This document shows, in pieces, positions 9,020-18,025 of a stretch of 64,000 nt of DNA. Source of the DNA: Roseiarcus sp963807735 (lineage in GTDB: Bacteria; Pseudomonadota; Alphaproteobacteria; Rhizobiales; Beijerinckiaceae); NCBI GenBank assembly GCA_963807735.1, contig CAWEDI010000032.1:1-64000 (forward strand), read 5' to 3'. The position numbers and the translations under genes are program-made. Position 1 is the stretch's first letter. The number at the start of each line of letters is the position of its first letter. The notes under the pieces were generated by a model, which ran no database searches, was not told the origin of the DNA, and was given only the letters and a program-made list of their open reading frames with translations.

Positions 9020-10195
9020 CTAGTCCGCGCTTTTGGCGAACAGCTCGCGCCCAATCAGCATGCGGCGGATTTCGCTGGTGCCGGCGCCGATCTCGTAGAG
9101 CTTCGCGTCGCGCAACAGTCGGGCCACCGGGTAATCATTGGTGTAGCCGTTGCCGCCGAGCACTTGGATCGCGTCGAGCGCCACCTGCGTCGCGCGTTCG
9201 GCGGAATAGAGGATCGCGCCGGCCGCGTCCTCTCGCGTGGTCTCGCCGCGGTCGCACGACTTCGCCACCGCGTAGACATAAGCGCGCGCCGCGTTGAGCG
9301 ACACATACATGTCGGCGAGCTTGGCCTGGACAAGCTGGAACTCGCCGATCGGCTGGCCGAACTGCTTTCGCTCGTGAACGTAGGGCAGCACCGCGTCCAT
9401 CGCCGCCTGCATGATCCCGAGCGGCCCGGCCGCCAGCACGGCGCGCTCGTAGTCGAGCCCGCTCATCAGCACGTTGACGCCGCGTCCAAGCGTCCCGACC
9501 ATATTCTCTTCGGGGACTTCGCAATCCTCGAACACCAGCTCGGAGGTGTCGGAGCCGCGCATTCCCATCTTGTCGAGCTTCGCGCCGGGGCGAAATCCCT
9601 TGAAATCCTTCTCGATAAGGAAGGCGCTGATGCCGCGCGGGCCGGCTTGCGGATCCGTCTTGGCGTAGACCAGCAGCACGTCGGCGACGGGTCCGTTGGT
9701 GATCCACATCTTGGCGCCGTTCAGCACATAACGGTCGCCCTTGCGCTCGGCGCGCGTCTTCATTGATACGACGTCGGAGCCTGCGCCGGGCTCGGACATG
9801 GCGAGCGCGCCGATGTGTTCGCCGGAGATCAGCTTCGGCAGATAGCGCGCCTTTTGCGCGGCGGCGCCGTTGCGGACGATCTGGTTGACGCAGAGGTTCG
9901 AGTGCGCGCCGTAAGAAAGACCGATCGCGGCGGAGGCGCGCGACACCTCCTCCACGGCCACGCAATGTTCGAGATAGCCGAGCCCGAGGCCGCCGTATTC
10001 CTCAGGCGCGGTAACGCCATGCAGGCCGAGCGCGCCGAGTTTGGGCCAGAGATCGCGCGGGAAGGCGTTGTCGCGGTCGATCGCCGCCGCGCGCGGCGCG
10101 ATCTCCTTCTCCGAGAAGGCGCGCGCCGACTCGCGGATCATGTCGGCGCTTTCGCCGAGGTCGAAGTTGAAGGGGCGGGGGGCGTTGGGGATCAT
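9020..10195 (-). CDS. ivd: Isovaleryl-CoA dehydrogenase
   Basis: 391 residues, the usual length. This flavoenzyme oxidises isovaleryl-CoA to 3-methylcrotonyl-CoA in leucine breakdown. Visible acyl-CoA dehydrogenase blocks are ALAMSEPGAGSDVVSMKT, KMWITNGPVADVLLVYAKTD, GMRGSDTSELVFEDCEVP and the C-terminal LYEIGAGTSEIRRMLIGRE. The Glu in the GLDYERAVLAAGPLG helix matches the position of the catalytic base in isovaleryl-CoA dehydrogenases, which separates them from most other acyl-CoA dehydrogenases. The ATG at 10195 gives the family N-terminus MIPNAPRPFNFDLGE; the open upstream extension has no similarity. No carboxylase or hydratase of the leucine pathway is adjacent, so the exact substrate is a family-level inference. 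Confidence 0.9.
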   Translation of the reverse strand: MIPNAPRPFNFDLGESADMIRESARAFSEKEIAPRAAAIDRDNAFPRDLWPKLGALGLHGVTAPEEYGGLGLGYLEHCVAVEEVSRASAAIGLSYGAHSNLCVNQIVRNGAAAQKARYLPKLISGEHIGALAMSEPGAGSDVVSMKTRAERKGDRYVLNGAKMWITNGPVADVLLVYAKTDPQAGPRGISAFLIEKDFKGFRPGAKLDKMGMRGSDTSELVFEDCEVPEENMVGTLGRGVNVLMSGLDYERAVLAAGPLGIMQAAMDAVLPYVHERKQFGQPIGEFQLVQAKLADMYVSLNAARAYVYAVAKSCDRGETTREDAAGAILYSAERATQVALDAIQVLGGNGYTNDYPVARLLRDAKLYEIGAGTSEIRRMLIGRELFAKSAD

Positions 10196-10385
10196 CGCGA
10201 CACTCTCGCGCTCCCGGCCGGCGCTGTAAAGCCGGGTAGGGTTCAGGCGAGCTTCGCGATGCGTTTTCCTGTGGTTGGTAAGGAACGTCCGGGCGCCGTC
10301 AGCCTTTACCGAAATAAGTCTTCTGGCTGTCGGGGCGGCGTTGGGCCTTTGCAAAATGGCGAGGCCCGCCTTAATCGGAACAACC

Positions 10386-11153
10386 ATGCAAACCTTCCTG
10401 TCCGACGGCGTGAGCCTCGCTTATCGCGACATTCCCGCCGAGGGGATCGACCTCGAAGAGCCGATCCTGCTCATCCACGGCTTCGCCTCGTCGCATCGCA
10501 TCAACTGGGTGCAGCCGAGTTGGACGACGACGCTGACCCAAGCGGGGCGGCGCACAATCGTGTTCGACAATCGCGGCCATGGGGAGAGCGAGAAGCTTTA
10601 CGACCCCGACGCCTACGCTACGCCGAAGATGGCGCGCGACGCCGCCCATCTGCTCGACCATCTCGGCGTCCGCCGCGCCGACGTGATGGGCTATTCGATG
10701 GGCGCGCGGATCGGCGCCTACCTCGCCCGCGAACAGCCGTCGCGCGTCCGCTCGCTGACGCTCGGGGGCCTTGGAATTCATCTCGTCGAGGGCGTCGGCC
10801 TGCCGCTCGGCATCGCCGACGCGATGGAGGCGCCTTCACTGGATGCGCTGACCGACCCGATGCAGCGCATGTTCCGCGCCTTCGCCGATCAGAACCGCAG
10901 CGACCTCAAGGCGCTCGCCGCCTGCATCCGCGGCTCGCGCCAGACATTGACCCGCGAGCAGGTCGGCGAGATCGTCTGTCCCGCGCTGGTGGCGGTCGGG
11001 ACGGCCGACGCGGTGGCCGGCGACGCCCGGTCGCTGGCGGCGCTGATGCCGCATGGCGCCGCGCTCGATATTCCCGACCGCGACCACAACCGCGCCGTCG
11101 GCGACAAGGTCTATAAGCAGGGCGTGCTGGAGTTTCTCGCGGTTCGCCCCTGA
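10386..11153 (+). CDS. Alpha/beta-fold hydrolase
   Basis: 255 residues with a complete alpha/beta-hydrolase layout. The oxyanion-hole motif LLIHGF is at about 28-33 and the strand VFDNRGHGES at about 59-68. The nucleophile elbow GYSMGA has Ser104, and a late His lies in IPDRDHNRAVGDK. The substrate cannot be read from the sequence. The ATG at 10386 is chosen because the upstream open frame overlaps the promoter region of the divergent ivd gene and lacks family features. The gene ends 3 bp before the stop of the convergent glycosyltransferase gene. Confidence 0.85.
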   Translation: MQTFLSDGVSLAYRDIPAEGIDLEEPILLIHGFASSHRINWVQPSWTTTLTQAGRRTIVFDNRGHGESEKLYDPDAYATPKMARDAAHLLDHLGVRRADVMGYSMGARIGAYLAREQPSRVRSLTLGGLGIHLVEGVGLPLGIADAMEAPSLDALTDPMQRMFRAFADQNRSDLKALAACIRGSRQTLTREQVGEIVCPALVAVGTADAVAGDARSLAALMPHGAALDIPDRDHNRAVGDKVYKQGVLEFLAVRP

Positions 11154-11156
11154 GCT

Positions 11157-12617
11157 TCAGTCCGGCGTCGGCAGCGGCGCCGCGCCGCGAGAGGCTTGTC
11201 CCCATTCCGTGCGCCCCCTGAGCAACGACGCCCAGCCGCGCGCCGCGCCGAGATGGCGCAACGGCTGAAACGAGAATGGCTCGACCAGCAGGCAGAGCAG
11301 GGCGAGGCCCAAGCGCCGCGGCGTGCGCGCGCCGGTCCAGCGCCGATAAGCTTCCAGCGAATAGGCCATGTTGGCGAGATCGAAGCCGAGCTTGGCGAGC
11401 GCGATTCCGCCCGCCGGCAGCAACGCTGAAAATCGCCCCGTAGCGACAAAGACAAGCAGCAGCGCAAACGCGGTCAAGCCATACAGCGGCGCAGCGGCGT
11501 CGAGGCATTTGAACGGCAGCATGGCGAGCCCAAGCGCGCCGTACCGCGGGGCGCCGACCATGTCGCGGTTCCAGTATTGCGTTTGCAGGAAACCGGCGAA
11601 CCAGCGCCGCCGCTGGCGCAGGAAAGCAGGGATCGTCGCCGGCGCGTCGGTCGAGGCGAACGCCTGCCCCAGAATGCGCACCTTGGCGACCTCGCCGCGT
11701 TCCCGCGCGCGCCGGTGCAGGCGGTGGATCAGCTCGTAATCCTCAACCAGACAGGCGGGATCGAAGCCGCCGACCTCGCGCACCGCCGAAGTGCGAAACG
11801 CCGCGAACGCGCCCGAGATCAGCAGCAGGCTCTCGAGTTCGGACCAGGCGTAGCGCCCGAGGAAGTTGCGGACATACTCGAAGCGTTGGAACGCCTGTAA
11901 CGCAGACGCCACCACGTCGCCGCGACAGCGCGGCTCCAGCACGCCGCCGGCGACGATCAGCGCGGGGTCGGCGCCGAAAGCGCGGCGAATGTTGGCGATC
12001 GCGTCGGGGGCGAGCAGCGTGTCGGCGTCGACCGTCACGACGACGTCGCTGGCCACGTGGTCCAGCGCGGCGTTGAGCGTGCGCGCCTTGCCGCGATGCG
12101 GCAACCGCAGCCAGCGCAACGCCGGGGTCGCGGAACTCGTCGCAACATCGCCCAGCGCCGGCGCCGTGAGGCCGTAGCGTTGCGTGAGCACGGCGGCGCT
12201 TTCATCCTCGGAGCCGTCGTCGGCGAGCCAAATCTCGTCTATGGGGCTCGTTTGGGCGAACAGCGCGTCGAGGGTGGCGGCCAGCGCCGGCGCCTCGTTA
12301 TAGGCGGCGATGACGACGCCGACCGTCACCGGGCCGCCGCCGTCGGCGACCGGCGCTTCAGAGAACAGGTTTCGCGCCTTCACGCCGACGAATACGAGCT
12401 GCGCCAGGTCGTAGACGACGAACGCCACGCCTATTGACCACGCGGCGAGACTATGGCTGCGAAACGCCGAGACGAACGCGAGGACCCAGAACAGGCCGAT
12501 CGCCGTTATCATCGCGGCGCCGAACGGGGCTATCGGTTTGGGGTTGAGTCGCGGCGAGACGCGCCGGAACGCGGCGTCGAGCGAAGATGGCATGCGTTGA
12601 AAGGATGGTGGGTTCAT
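11157..12617 (-). CDS. Membrane glycosyltransferase, family 2
   Basis: About 486 residues. Two N-terminal membrane segments (around 25-75) precede a GT-A domain. This has VGVVIAAYNE, a WLADDGSEDES metal/nucleotide strand, VVTVDADTLLAPDA (DXD-type motif), GGFDPACLVEDYELIHRL (ED acid) and RQRRRWFAGFLQTQYW (Q/RXXRW). Two or three further membrane helices follow. The order matches processive BcsA/NodC-like or N-acetylglucosaminyl transferases that build and export polysaccharide. Alternative starts are the ATGs at 12617 and 12593; neither has a strong Shine-Dalgarno, so the N-terminus is uncertain. It is divergent from the cytochrome b561 gene, whose start lies only 15 bp away. The sugar donor is unknown. 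Confidence 0.86.
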   Translation of the reverse strand: MNPPSFQRMPSSLDAAFRRVSPRLNPKPIAPFGAAMITAIGLFWVLAFVSAFRSHSLAAWSIGVAFVVYDLAQLVFVGVKARNLFSEAPVADGGGPVTVGVVIAAYNEAPALAATLDALFAQTSPIDEIWLADDGSEDESAAVLTQRYGLTAPALGDVATSSATPALRWLRLPHRGKARTLNAALDHVASDVVVTVDADTLLAPDAIANIRRAFGADPALIVAGGVLEPRCRGDVVASALQAFQRFEYVRNFLGRYAWSELESLLLISGAFAAFRTSAVREVGGFDPACLVEDYELIHRLHRRARERGEVAKVRILGQAFASTDAPATIPAFLRQRRRWFAGFLQTQYWNRDMVGAPRYGALGLAMLPFKCLDAAAPLYGLTAFALLLVFVATGRFSALLPAGGIALAKLGFDLANMAYSLEAYRRWTGARTPRRLGLALLCLLVEPFSFQPLRHLGAARGWASLLRGRTEWGQASRGAAPLPTPD

Positions 12618-12632
12618 GCGAGGCGAGCGGAG

Positions 12633-13208
12633 ATGAAGGCGACTGGACGGTACTCCCGCCCCGCGATCTGGCTGCATTGGATCGTCGCGGCGCTGATTGT
12701 CGTGAACGTGGCGCTCGGCTTGTACGCCGAGTTGGCGCCCGACGATTGGGTGCGCCCGCTCATCGACACTCACAAATCGGTCGGAATTACGGTCTTGGGG
12801 CTGGCGGTGCTGCGGCTCAGCTGGCGCCTGTCGCACCCGCCGCCGCCGCTTCCCGCGGGTTACCCCGCCTGGGAGCGCCGCGCCGCCCATGCCGCCCATG
12901 TCGCGCTCTACGTGTTGATATTCGCGTTACCCCTGAGCGGCTGGGCGCACGATTCCGCCTGGAAGGGCTGGGAGGCGCATCCGATGCGCTGGTTTGGCCT
13001 GTTCCCGTGGCCGCGGATCGGGATGCTGGCGAGCCTGCCGGCGGAAGACAAGGAGCAGTGGCATGACGCGCTGTTCATGGTCCACAAATACGCCGGCTAC
13101 GCGCTGTACGCGTTGCTCGCCTTGCACATCCTTGGCGCAGCGAAACACCAGTGGTTCGACAAACACCCGGAGCTGCAACGCATGGGGCTGGGCCCGCGCG
13201 CGCCTTGA
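12633..13208 (+). CDS. Cytochrome b561 family protein
   Basis: 191 residues with four hydrophobic helices. Histidines are placed as heme ligands in the first (AIWLHWIVAALIVVNV), second (IDTHKSVGITVLGLAVLR), third (AHAAHVALYVLIFALPLSGW) and fourth (FMVHKYAGYALYALLALHILGA) segments, the pattern of the prokaryotic di-heme cytochrome b561 family (CybB-like). Members pass electrons from membrane quinol to acceptors such as superoxide. The ATG at 12633 has GAGCGGAG upstream. It stands alone ahead of the glutathionyl-hydroquinone reductase gene. The physiological partner is not visible. Confidence 0.9.
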   Translation: MKATGRYSRPAIWLHWIVAALIVVNVALGLYAELAPDDWVRPLIDTHKSVGITVLGLAVLRLSWRLSHPPPPLPAGYPAWERRAAHAAHVALYVLIFALPLSGWAHDSAWKGWEAHPMRWFGLFPWPRIGMLASLPAEDKEQWHDALFMVHKYAGYALYALLALHILGAAKHQWFDKHPELQRMGLGPRAP

Positions 13209-13328
13209 GCACCCCCATCATGGCGATTCCCTGTCACAGAGATTGAAAACCACGCGGAAAAAGCAGAGTTGTAGTGGCCTCGCTCGCCAAGGCGATTCCT
13301 CTGACTCTCGAAATGCGGAAGGCGCCTC

Positions 13329-14252
13329 ATGCCCGGACACCTGATCGACGGCCGCTGGGAGACCCAGACCACCGCGGCGACCAACAGCAAAACCGGCGCC
13401 TTCGAGCGCAAGGCGACGACCTTCCGCTCCCTCGTAGCCGCGGATGGCGAATTCGCGCCCGAGCCCGGCCGCTATCACCTCTATGTCTCCTATGCCTGCC
13501 CGTGGGCGCATCGCACGCTGATCTTCCGCAAGCTGAAGGGCCTGGAGTTGATGATCGGCGTCTCCGTCACGCATTGGCTGATGGGCGACGACGGCTGGAC
13601 GTTCGCGCCGGGTCCCGGCGTCGTCCCCGATTCCGTGAACGGGGTCGAAAAGCTCTGGCAGCTCTATGTTCGCGCCAAGTCCGACTATACCGGTCGCGTC
13701 ACCGTGCCGGTGCTGTGGGACAAGCACCGCAGCACGATCGTCAATAACGAGAGCGCCGACATTATCCGCATGTTCAACTCGGCGTTCGACGGCGTCGGCG
13801 CGGCGCCCGGCGACTACTACCCTGAAGCGCTGCGGCCGGAGATCGATGCGCTCAACGCGCGAATCTATGAGACCGTCAACAACGGGGTCTATCGCTGCGG
13901 CTTCGCCGGCGCGCAAGCCGCCTACGACGAGGCCGTGGCGGCGCTGTTTCAGACCCTCGACGATCTCGAGGCGCGGCTCGCGGGGCGGCGCTTCCTGTTC
14001 GGCGAGGCGCCGACCGAGGCGGACTGGCGACTGTTCGTGACTTTGCTGCGCTTCGATCCCGTTTACGTCGGTCTGTTCAAATGCAACATCCGCCGCATCG
14101 CCGATTACCCGAACCTGAAGCGCTACCGCGATGCGCTGCGCGCGTGGCCGGGCGTCGAGGAGACCGTTAACCTCGACCACATCAAGCGCCACTATTATCA
14201 GAGTTTGCGCTTCATCAATCCGACCGGGATCGTGCCGGCCGGACCCGTCTGA
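13329..14252 (+). CDS. Glutathionyl-hydroquinone reductase (Xi-class glutathione transferase)
   Basis: 307 residues. The N-terminal thioredoxin-fold domain has the family active site YVSYACPWAHR with the catalytic Cys at about 57. The second half is an all-helical GST C-domain, with the conserved VNNGVYRCGFAGAQAAYDEA and FGEAPTEADWRLFVTLLRFDPVYVGLFK blocks. These are hallmarks of the YqjG/ECM4 family, which removes glutathione from glutathionyl-hydroquinones. The ATG at 13329 gives the usual short N-terminal leader. It lies 11 bp upstream of the RpiB-like gene, so the two are probably cotranscribed, though no shared pathway is evident. Confidence 0.93.
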   Translation: MPGHLIDGRWETQTTAATNSKTGAFERKATTFRSLVAADGEFAPEPGRYHLYVSYACPWAHRTLIFRKLKGLELMIGVSVTHWLMGDDGWTFAPGPGVVPDSVNGVEKLWQLYVRAKSDYTGRVTVPVLWDKHRSTIVNNESADIIRMFNSAFDGVGAAPGDYYPEALRPEIDALNARIYETVNNGVYRCGFAGAQAAYDEAVAALFQTLDDLEARLAGRRFLFGEAPTEADWRLFVTLLRFDPVYVGLFKCNIRRIADYPNLKRYRDALRAWPGVEETVNLDHIKRHYYQSLRFINPTGIVPAGPV

Positions 14253-14263
14253 AGGAGCCCGTC

Positions 14264-14701
14264 ATGCGAATCGCCCTCGGCGCCGACAACGCCGGCAAGC
14301 CGCTGCTCGACGTGATCGCCAAGCATCTCGCCGACAAGGGCGAGCACAGGGTTGACGACCTGAGCAGGCCGGGGCTCTGCGCCGACATCGCCGCCCACGT
14401 CGGCGACGCCGTGCTCGCGGGCAAGTTCGATCGCGCCATTCTGTTCTGCGGCACCGGCTCGGGCGTCTGCATCGCCGCCAACAAGGTGCCGGGAATCCGC
14501 GCGGCGCTGACCCACGACGCCTATTCCGCCGAGCGGGCGGCGAAATCGCACAACGCGCAGATCATCACGATGGGCGCGCGCGTCATCGGCCCCGAACTCG
14601 CCAAGACCATCGCCGACGCCTGGCTCGCCGCGGAATTCGACCCGCAGGGCGCCTCGGCCGGCAATGTCGCGGCGATCAACCGGCTCGACGCCGGCCGCTG
14701 A
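14264..14701 (+). CDS. RpiB/LacAB-family sugar-phosphate isomerase
   Basis: 145 residues, the RpiB size. MRIALGADNAGKPLLD at the start and CGTGSGVCIAANKVPGIRAAL in the middle (catalytic Cys in CGTGSG) define the RpiB/LacAB family. Its members isomerise ribose-5-phosphate/ribulose-5-phosphate or related pentose and tetrose phosphates. The NAGKPLLD start and the SRPGLCADIAAHVG segment differ from classical RpiB (usually DHAG and DYP). This subgroup may therefore act on another sugar phosphate, such as erythrulose-4-phosphate; that is inference. It follows the hydroquinone reductase gene by 11 bp. Confidence 0.85.
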   Translation: MRIALGADNAGKPLLDVIAKHLADKGEHRVDDLSRPGLCADIAAHVGDAVLAGKFDRAILFCGTGSGVCIAANKVPGIRAALTHDAYSAERAAKSHNAQIITMGARVIGPELAKTIADAWLAAEFDPQGASAGNVAAINRLDAGR

Positions 14702-14811
14702 GGCGGGCCAACTGCGTAAAGCTGCGCGCTTCCATTTAACCCTTCTCTCACGCCGCGAGCTTTAAGCTTGCAAGGCGCCCGCAGCGTTTCCGCGGGGCGA
14801 GAGAGGGTTCC

Positions 14812-15807
14812 ATGGAAGCGTTGAGTCGGCTCCTGCACGAGGGCGTGGGCCGCGTTCTCGGCACGTTCAGCCCGAGTTCCCCCTATGGCGCGCCGGCGCT
14901 CGTCGGCGCGCTCTTGTTCGCGCTCGGCTGGTACGTGTTGCGCCGGCGCGCGCGGGGCAGGGCGTCGAGCCTCAAGGCCTTCGTGCGCGCGATTTTTCCT
15001 CGCCGCATCCTGCTGCATCCGTCTTCGTTGGTCGACATGCGACTGTGGACGCTCAACACGATCGTGTTCGCGTCCGGCTATGCGTGGCTGGTGGTTGGAA
15101 GCTTTTTCTGGCGCGATCGCACGATCGGCGCGTTGACCGGCGTCTTCGGCGCGCATGGGCCGTTCGGCGTCTCGCCGGGGCTGGCGATGCTGGTCGCCAC
15201 GGTCGCGGAACTGCTTGCCTACGAATTCGGCTATTGGGCGTCGCACTATGCGTTCCACCGCATTCCGGCGCTGTGGGAGTTCCACAAGGTGCATCACTCC
15301 GCGGAGGTGATGACCACCTTCACCGAGATGCGGCAGCATCCCGTCGAGATCATTTTCTTCATGAACGTGATCGCTTTTTTCACCGGGCTGACGTTCGGCC
15401 TGATGACCTACGTGTTCGGCCCCGGCGTCGGCCATCTGACGCTGCTGAACGGCAACATCGTGCTGACGATCTTCATGCTGACCTGGGGCCACCTGCGGCA
15501 CAGCCATCTCTGGATTCCGTTCCAAGGGCTGGCGGGCAAGCTGTTCCAGAGCCCGGCGCACCATCAGGTGCATCACTCGACCGATCCGCAGCACTACGAC
15601 AAGAACCTCGGCTTCGCGCTGGCGCTGTGGGATTGGGCGTTCGGCACGCTGCATATTCCGGCGCGCGAACGCGAAGTCCGCGAATTCGGGGTGGGCGAGG
15701 ATTATGCGGACTATGCGACCGTCACCCGCTCGCTGGCGCGGCCGTTCCTGCGCGCCGGCGAGAGCCTGACCGCAGCCGCATCCGCGCCGGAGGAGCGCCG
15801 CGTCTGA
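14812..15807 (+). CDS. Sterol desaturase / fatty acid hydroxylase family membrane protein
   Basis: 331 residues with several hydrophobic segments. The di-iron histidine boxes of the superfamily are visible: HYAFHRIPALWEFHKVHHS at about 145-163, HLRHSHLW, then HHQVHHSTDPQHYDKN. Such enzymes oxidise lipid or sterol-like substrates at the membrane. In hopanoid- or carotenoid-making bacteria relatives act on those lipids, but no partner gene is adjacent. The ATG at 14812 follows GAGAGAGG. The cyanase gene is convergent, with 4 bp between the stops. Confidence 0.88.
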   Translation: MEALSRLLHEGVGRVLGTFSPSSPYGAPALVGALLFALGWYVLRRRARGRASSLKAFVRAIFPRRILLHPSSLVDMRLWTLNTIVFASGYAWLVVGSFFWRDRTIGALTGVFGAHGPFGVSPGLAMLVATVAELLAYEFGYWASHYAFHRIPALWEFHKVHHSAEVMTTFTEMRQHPVEIIFFMNVIAFFTGLTFGLMTYVFGPGVGHLTLLNGNIVLTIFMLTWGHLRHSHLWIPFQGLAGKLFQSPAHHQVHHSTDPQHYDKNLGFALALWDWAFGTLHIPAREREVREFGVGEDYADYATVTRSLARPFLRAGESLTAAASAPEERRV

Positions 15808-15811
15808 GGCT

Positions 15812-16294
15812 TCAGCTCTCCTTGAACCCGTATTCCGGCAAGCCCTGCTCGGCGCCATAGTATTTGAAGGGCAGGAACTTGCCGGACATGCTGATCCGCA
15901 CCCGGTCGCCCTTCGGGTTCGGCTCGCGCGAGATCTCCATGTCGAAGTCGATCGCCGACATGATGCCGTCGCCGAACTCCTCTTCGATCAGCGCTTTCCA
16001 CGCCGGACCGTTAATCATCACCAGTTCGTAGAGCCGATAGATCAGCGGGTCGGTCGGCGGCATCGGCGTTCCGCGATAGGGCGTCTCGTTGAGCATCCGC
16101 TGTTCGCTCTCGTCGAGGCCGAACAGGGTCGCGGCCTTGGCGGCGAGCGGCTTGACCAGCTTCATCTGGCCGAGCAGCGCGCCGACGATCAGCACCGGCG
16201 ATACGCCGCCGATCTCTTCGCAGATATGCGCCCAGGTCCAGGCTCGGGCGCGCTTGATGTCGAGGATCTTCTCGGTCAGTTGTTCGCGCCGCAT
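15812..16294 (-). CDS. cynS: Cyanate hydratase (cyanase)
   Basis: 160 residues with the two cyanase parts. An N-terminal helix-turn-helix-like domain (LTEKILDIKRARAWTWAHIC) is followed by the catalytic domain. The three catalytic residues are present: Arg87 and Glu90 in IYRLYELVMING, and Ser113 in DGIMSAIDF. The enzyme converts cyanate plus bicarbonate to carbamate/CO2 and so yields ammonia and CO2. The C-terminus GKFLPFKYYGAEQGLPEYGF is also conserved. No cynT or cynR neighbour is present, so it probably serves cyanate detoxification or nitrogen supply as a single gene. Confidence 0.95.
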   Translation of the reverse strand: MRREQLTEKILDIKRARAWTWAHICEEIGGVSPVLIVGALLGQMKLVKPLAAKAATLFGLDESEQRMLNETPYRGTPMPPTDPLIYRLYELVMINGPAWKALIEEEFGDGIMSAIDFDMEISREPNPKGDRVRISMSGKFLPFKYYGAEQGLPEYGFKES

Positions 16295-16345
16295 ACCGCC
16301 TCCGTCTCATCGTTCGCGAAAACGGCAAGCAGGCGGCGTGCCGGA

Positions 16346-16365
16346 GGGGCGGCGTGCGCCGCCCC
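16346..16365 (-). terminator. GC-rich hairpin after the YXWGXW gene
   Basis: A perfect 9-bp stem, GGGGCGGCG with CGCCGCCCC and a 2-nt gap, lies 27 bp past the stop of the minus-strand YXWGXW gene and just upstream of cynS. There is no clear T-run, so it may be a weak terminator or only a hairpin. Confidence 0.4.
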
Positions 16366-16391
16366 GGCCCTTCAACCTTTCGCGTGAGGCG

Positions 16392-17771
16392 CTATTTCGG
16401 ACAGTTCGGCGCACCGGGATGGCACGCCGCGGCGGGATGCGGCGCCGCATGTTGCGGTTCCGGCTTTGCACGCTCTCCCTCGGCGGCCGCGCGCTCCGCT
16501 GGGGCCGGCCTCGGCCGCTCCGCCTCGGCCCTCGGCTGCTCTGGCTTGGCCTCCGGCTTCGGCCGCTCCGCTTCCGCCCTCGGCTTTTCCGGCTTGGCGT
16601 CGGCCTTGCCTTCAGGCTTCGGGCGCTCCGTGTCGCCCTTGGGCTTTTCGCGCTTGCCTTCGGGTTTCGGCCGCTCCATCTCGGCTTTGGGCTTTTCGGC
16701 TTCGGCGTCGGGCTTGGCTCGTTCCTTCTCGGGCTTCGCCTCGGCGTCGGGCTTGGGCCGCTCTTTCTCGGCCTTCGGCTCGGCGTCGGGCTTGGGCCGT
16801 TCCCCCTCAGCCTTCGGCTTCTCCGGCGCGGGCGCCGGCTCGGCCTTCGGCGCCGGCGCTTCCGGCTTCAGTTCGCCCTTGCGCGCGGGCGCTTCGGCCT
16901 TCGGCTCCGTCCCCTTCAGCGGCTCGGGCGTCTCGGCGCCTGCCGCGGGCTTGGCGTTCGCGGGCTCTTCATTCGGCCGCGGCCTGATCGGACCGCCTGC
17001 GGCCTTGGCCGGCGCCACGGCCGCGCCTTTGAACTCGCCGGGCCTGGCGGTCGCGGCGACCGGCGGCTTGCCTTCGTTGGTGGTGACGAACGCCGCCTCG
17101 TTGTGGCTGGCGGCGGTGACGTGGCGGCGCTGCTCGACGGTCGGCGCGACGTGTGGCTCTTTCGCGGCCGCCAGCTCCTGCGGCGTCGGCTTCGCCTTGA
17201 CCCCCTCGGGGCCGCCGTTGAAGCTCACGCGCTCGACGACAACCCGGGTGACCGGGCGTTCGTAGACATTGACGATGTTGACGGTCCCAAAATTGTTGAC
17301 CGTGCGGTTGTAGAAGAAGCGGTCGCCATCCCAGCGGCCGCCCTCGAATCCTGCGCCGTTGTACCCGAAGCCATAGGAGACGCCGCCATAGAACCCGACA
17401 TGGGGGCCCCAATAACCGCGGTGGAAGCCATAGACGCCGTCCGCGAAGGCCCAATAGCCCGGCGTCCACAACAGGCCCGGACGGGGCGGCTCGACCCAGG
17501 TGCCCGGCACCCAGAAATAGTCGTCGTTGTTCCAGGCCCAGTAGCCCGGCGTCCACATATAGCCGGCCGCGGGCAGCGGCGGCTGGTCATATTCCGGCAG
17601 CGGCGGCGGCGCCTCGTCGGCGATGATGCGCACGCGGCTGGCGGCGCGCGGCGCGTCCGATTCGTCGCCGGTCGGACAGGCGCAGGTCTGCGCGTCGGCC
17701 AATCCCGCGATCAGCGCGTTCGGCGCCGCGGCGAGCATCGCCGCCGCGAAAAGGGTTCTCAAAGTCCGCAT
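16392..17771 (-). CDS. Secreted YXWGXW-repeat protein with a long Lys/Glu/Pro tail
   Basis: 459 residues. A signal peptide (MRTLRTLFAAAMLAAAPNAL, cleavage near ADAQT) precedes a region with YMWTPGYWAWNNDDYFWVPGTW, LLWTPGYWAFADGVYGFHRGYW, YGFGYNGAGF and WDGDRFFYNRTVNNF, the aromatic repeats of the YXWGXW family. From about residue 280 on, the protein is a low-complexity tail of KPEAERPKPEA-type units, ending in a Cys-containing ACHPGAPNCPK. The first part is probably an exported envelope or surface domain. The tail is likely disordered, and its extreme K/E/P content is unusual even for the family. The ATG at 17771 is selected by the signal peptide; the frame stays open further upstream. It is divergent from the L,D-transpeptidase gene across 254 bp. 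Confidence 0.85.
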   Translation of the reverse strand: MRTLRTLFAAAMLAAAPNALIAGLADAQTCACPTGDESDAPRAASRVRIIADEAPPPLPEYDQPPLPAAGYMWTPGYWAWNNDDYFWVPGTWVEPPRPGLLWTPGYWAFADGVYGFHRGYWGPHVGFYGGVSYGFGYNGAGFEGGRWDGDRFFYNRTVNNFGTVNIVNVYERPVTRVVVERVSFNGGPEGVKAKPTPQELAAAKEPHVAPTVEQRRHVTAASHNEAAFVTTNEGKPPVAATARPGEFKGAAVAPAKAAGGPIRPRPNEEPANAKPAAGAETPEPLKGTEPKAEAPARKGELKPEAPAPKAEPAPAPEKPKAEGERPKPDAEPKAEKERPKPDAEAKPEKERAKPDAEAEKPKAEMERPKPEGKREKPKGDTERPKPEGKADAKPEKPRAEAERPKPEAKPEQPRAEAERPRPAPAERAAAEGERAKPEPQHAAPHPAAACHPGAPNCPK

Positions 17772-18025
17772 GAAAGAGCTATCCCATGGGTTGCGGGCGC
17801 GAATGGCGACGCGCCGTCGAGGAAAATGGGGTGAATGGATCGTGAACCGCGCCCCCGCCGCGTGGTAACGCGGACGACCCTCCGTCGTCCGCGAATCGAC
17901 CGAATGCAAGGCGGGCATGAGTCGGAATTGTCGTATACGCCGCAAACTCGCCTTCGTGGCGATTTAGTAACCGTCTTATGGTTAGGAAATCTGTACGTTT
18001 GCCGCAGCGGAATGGGCGGGCTCGC

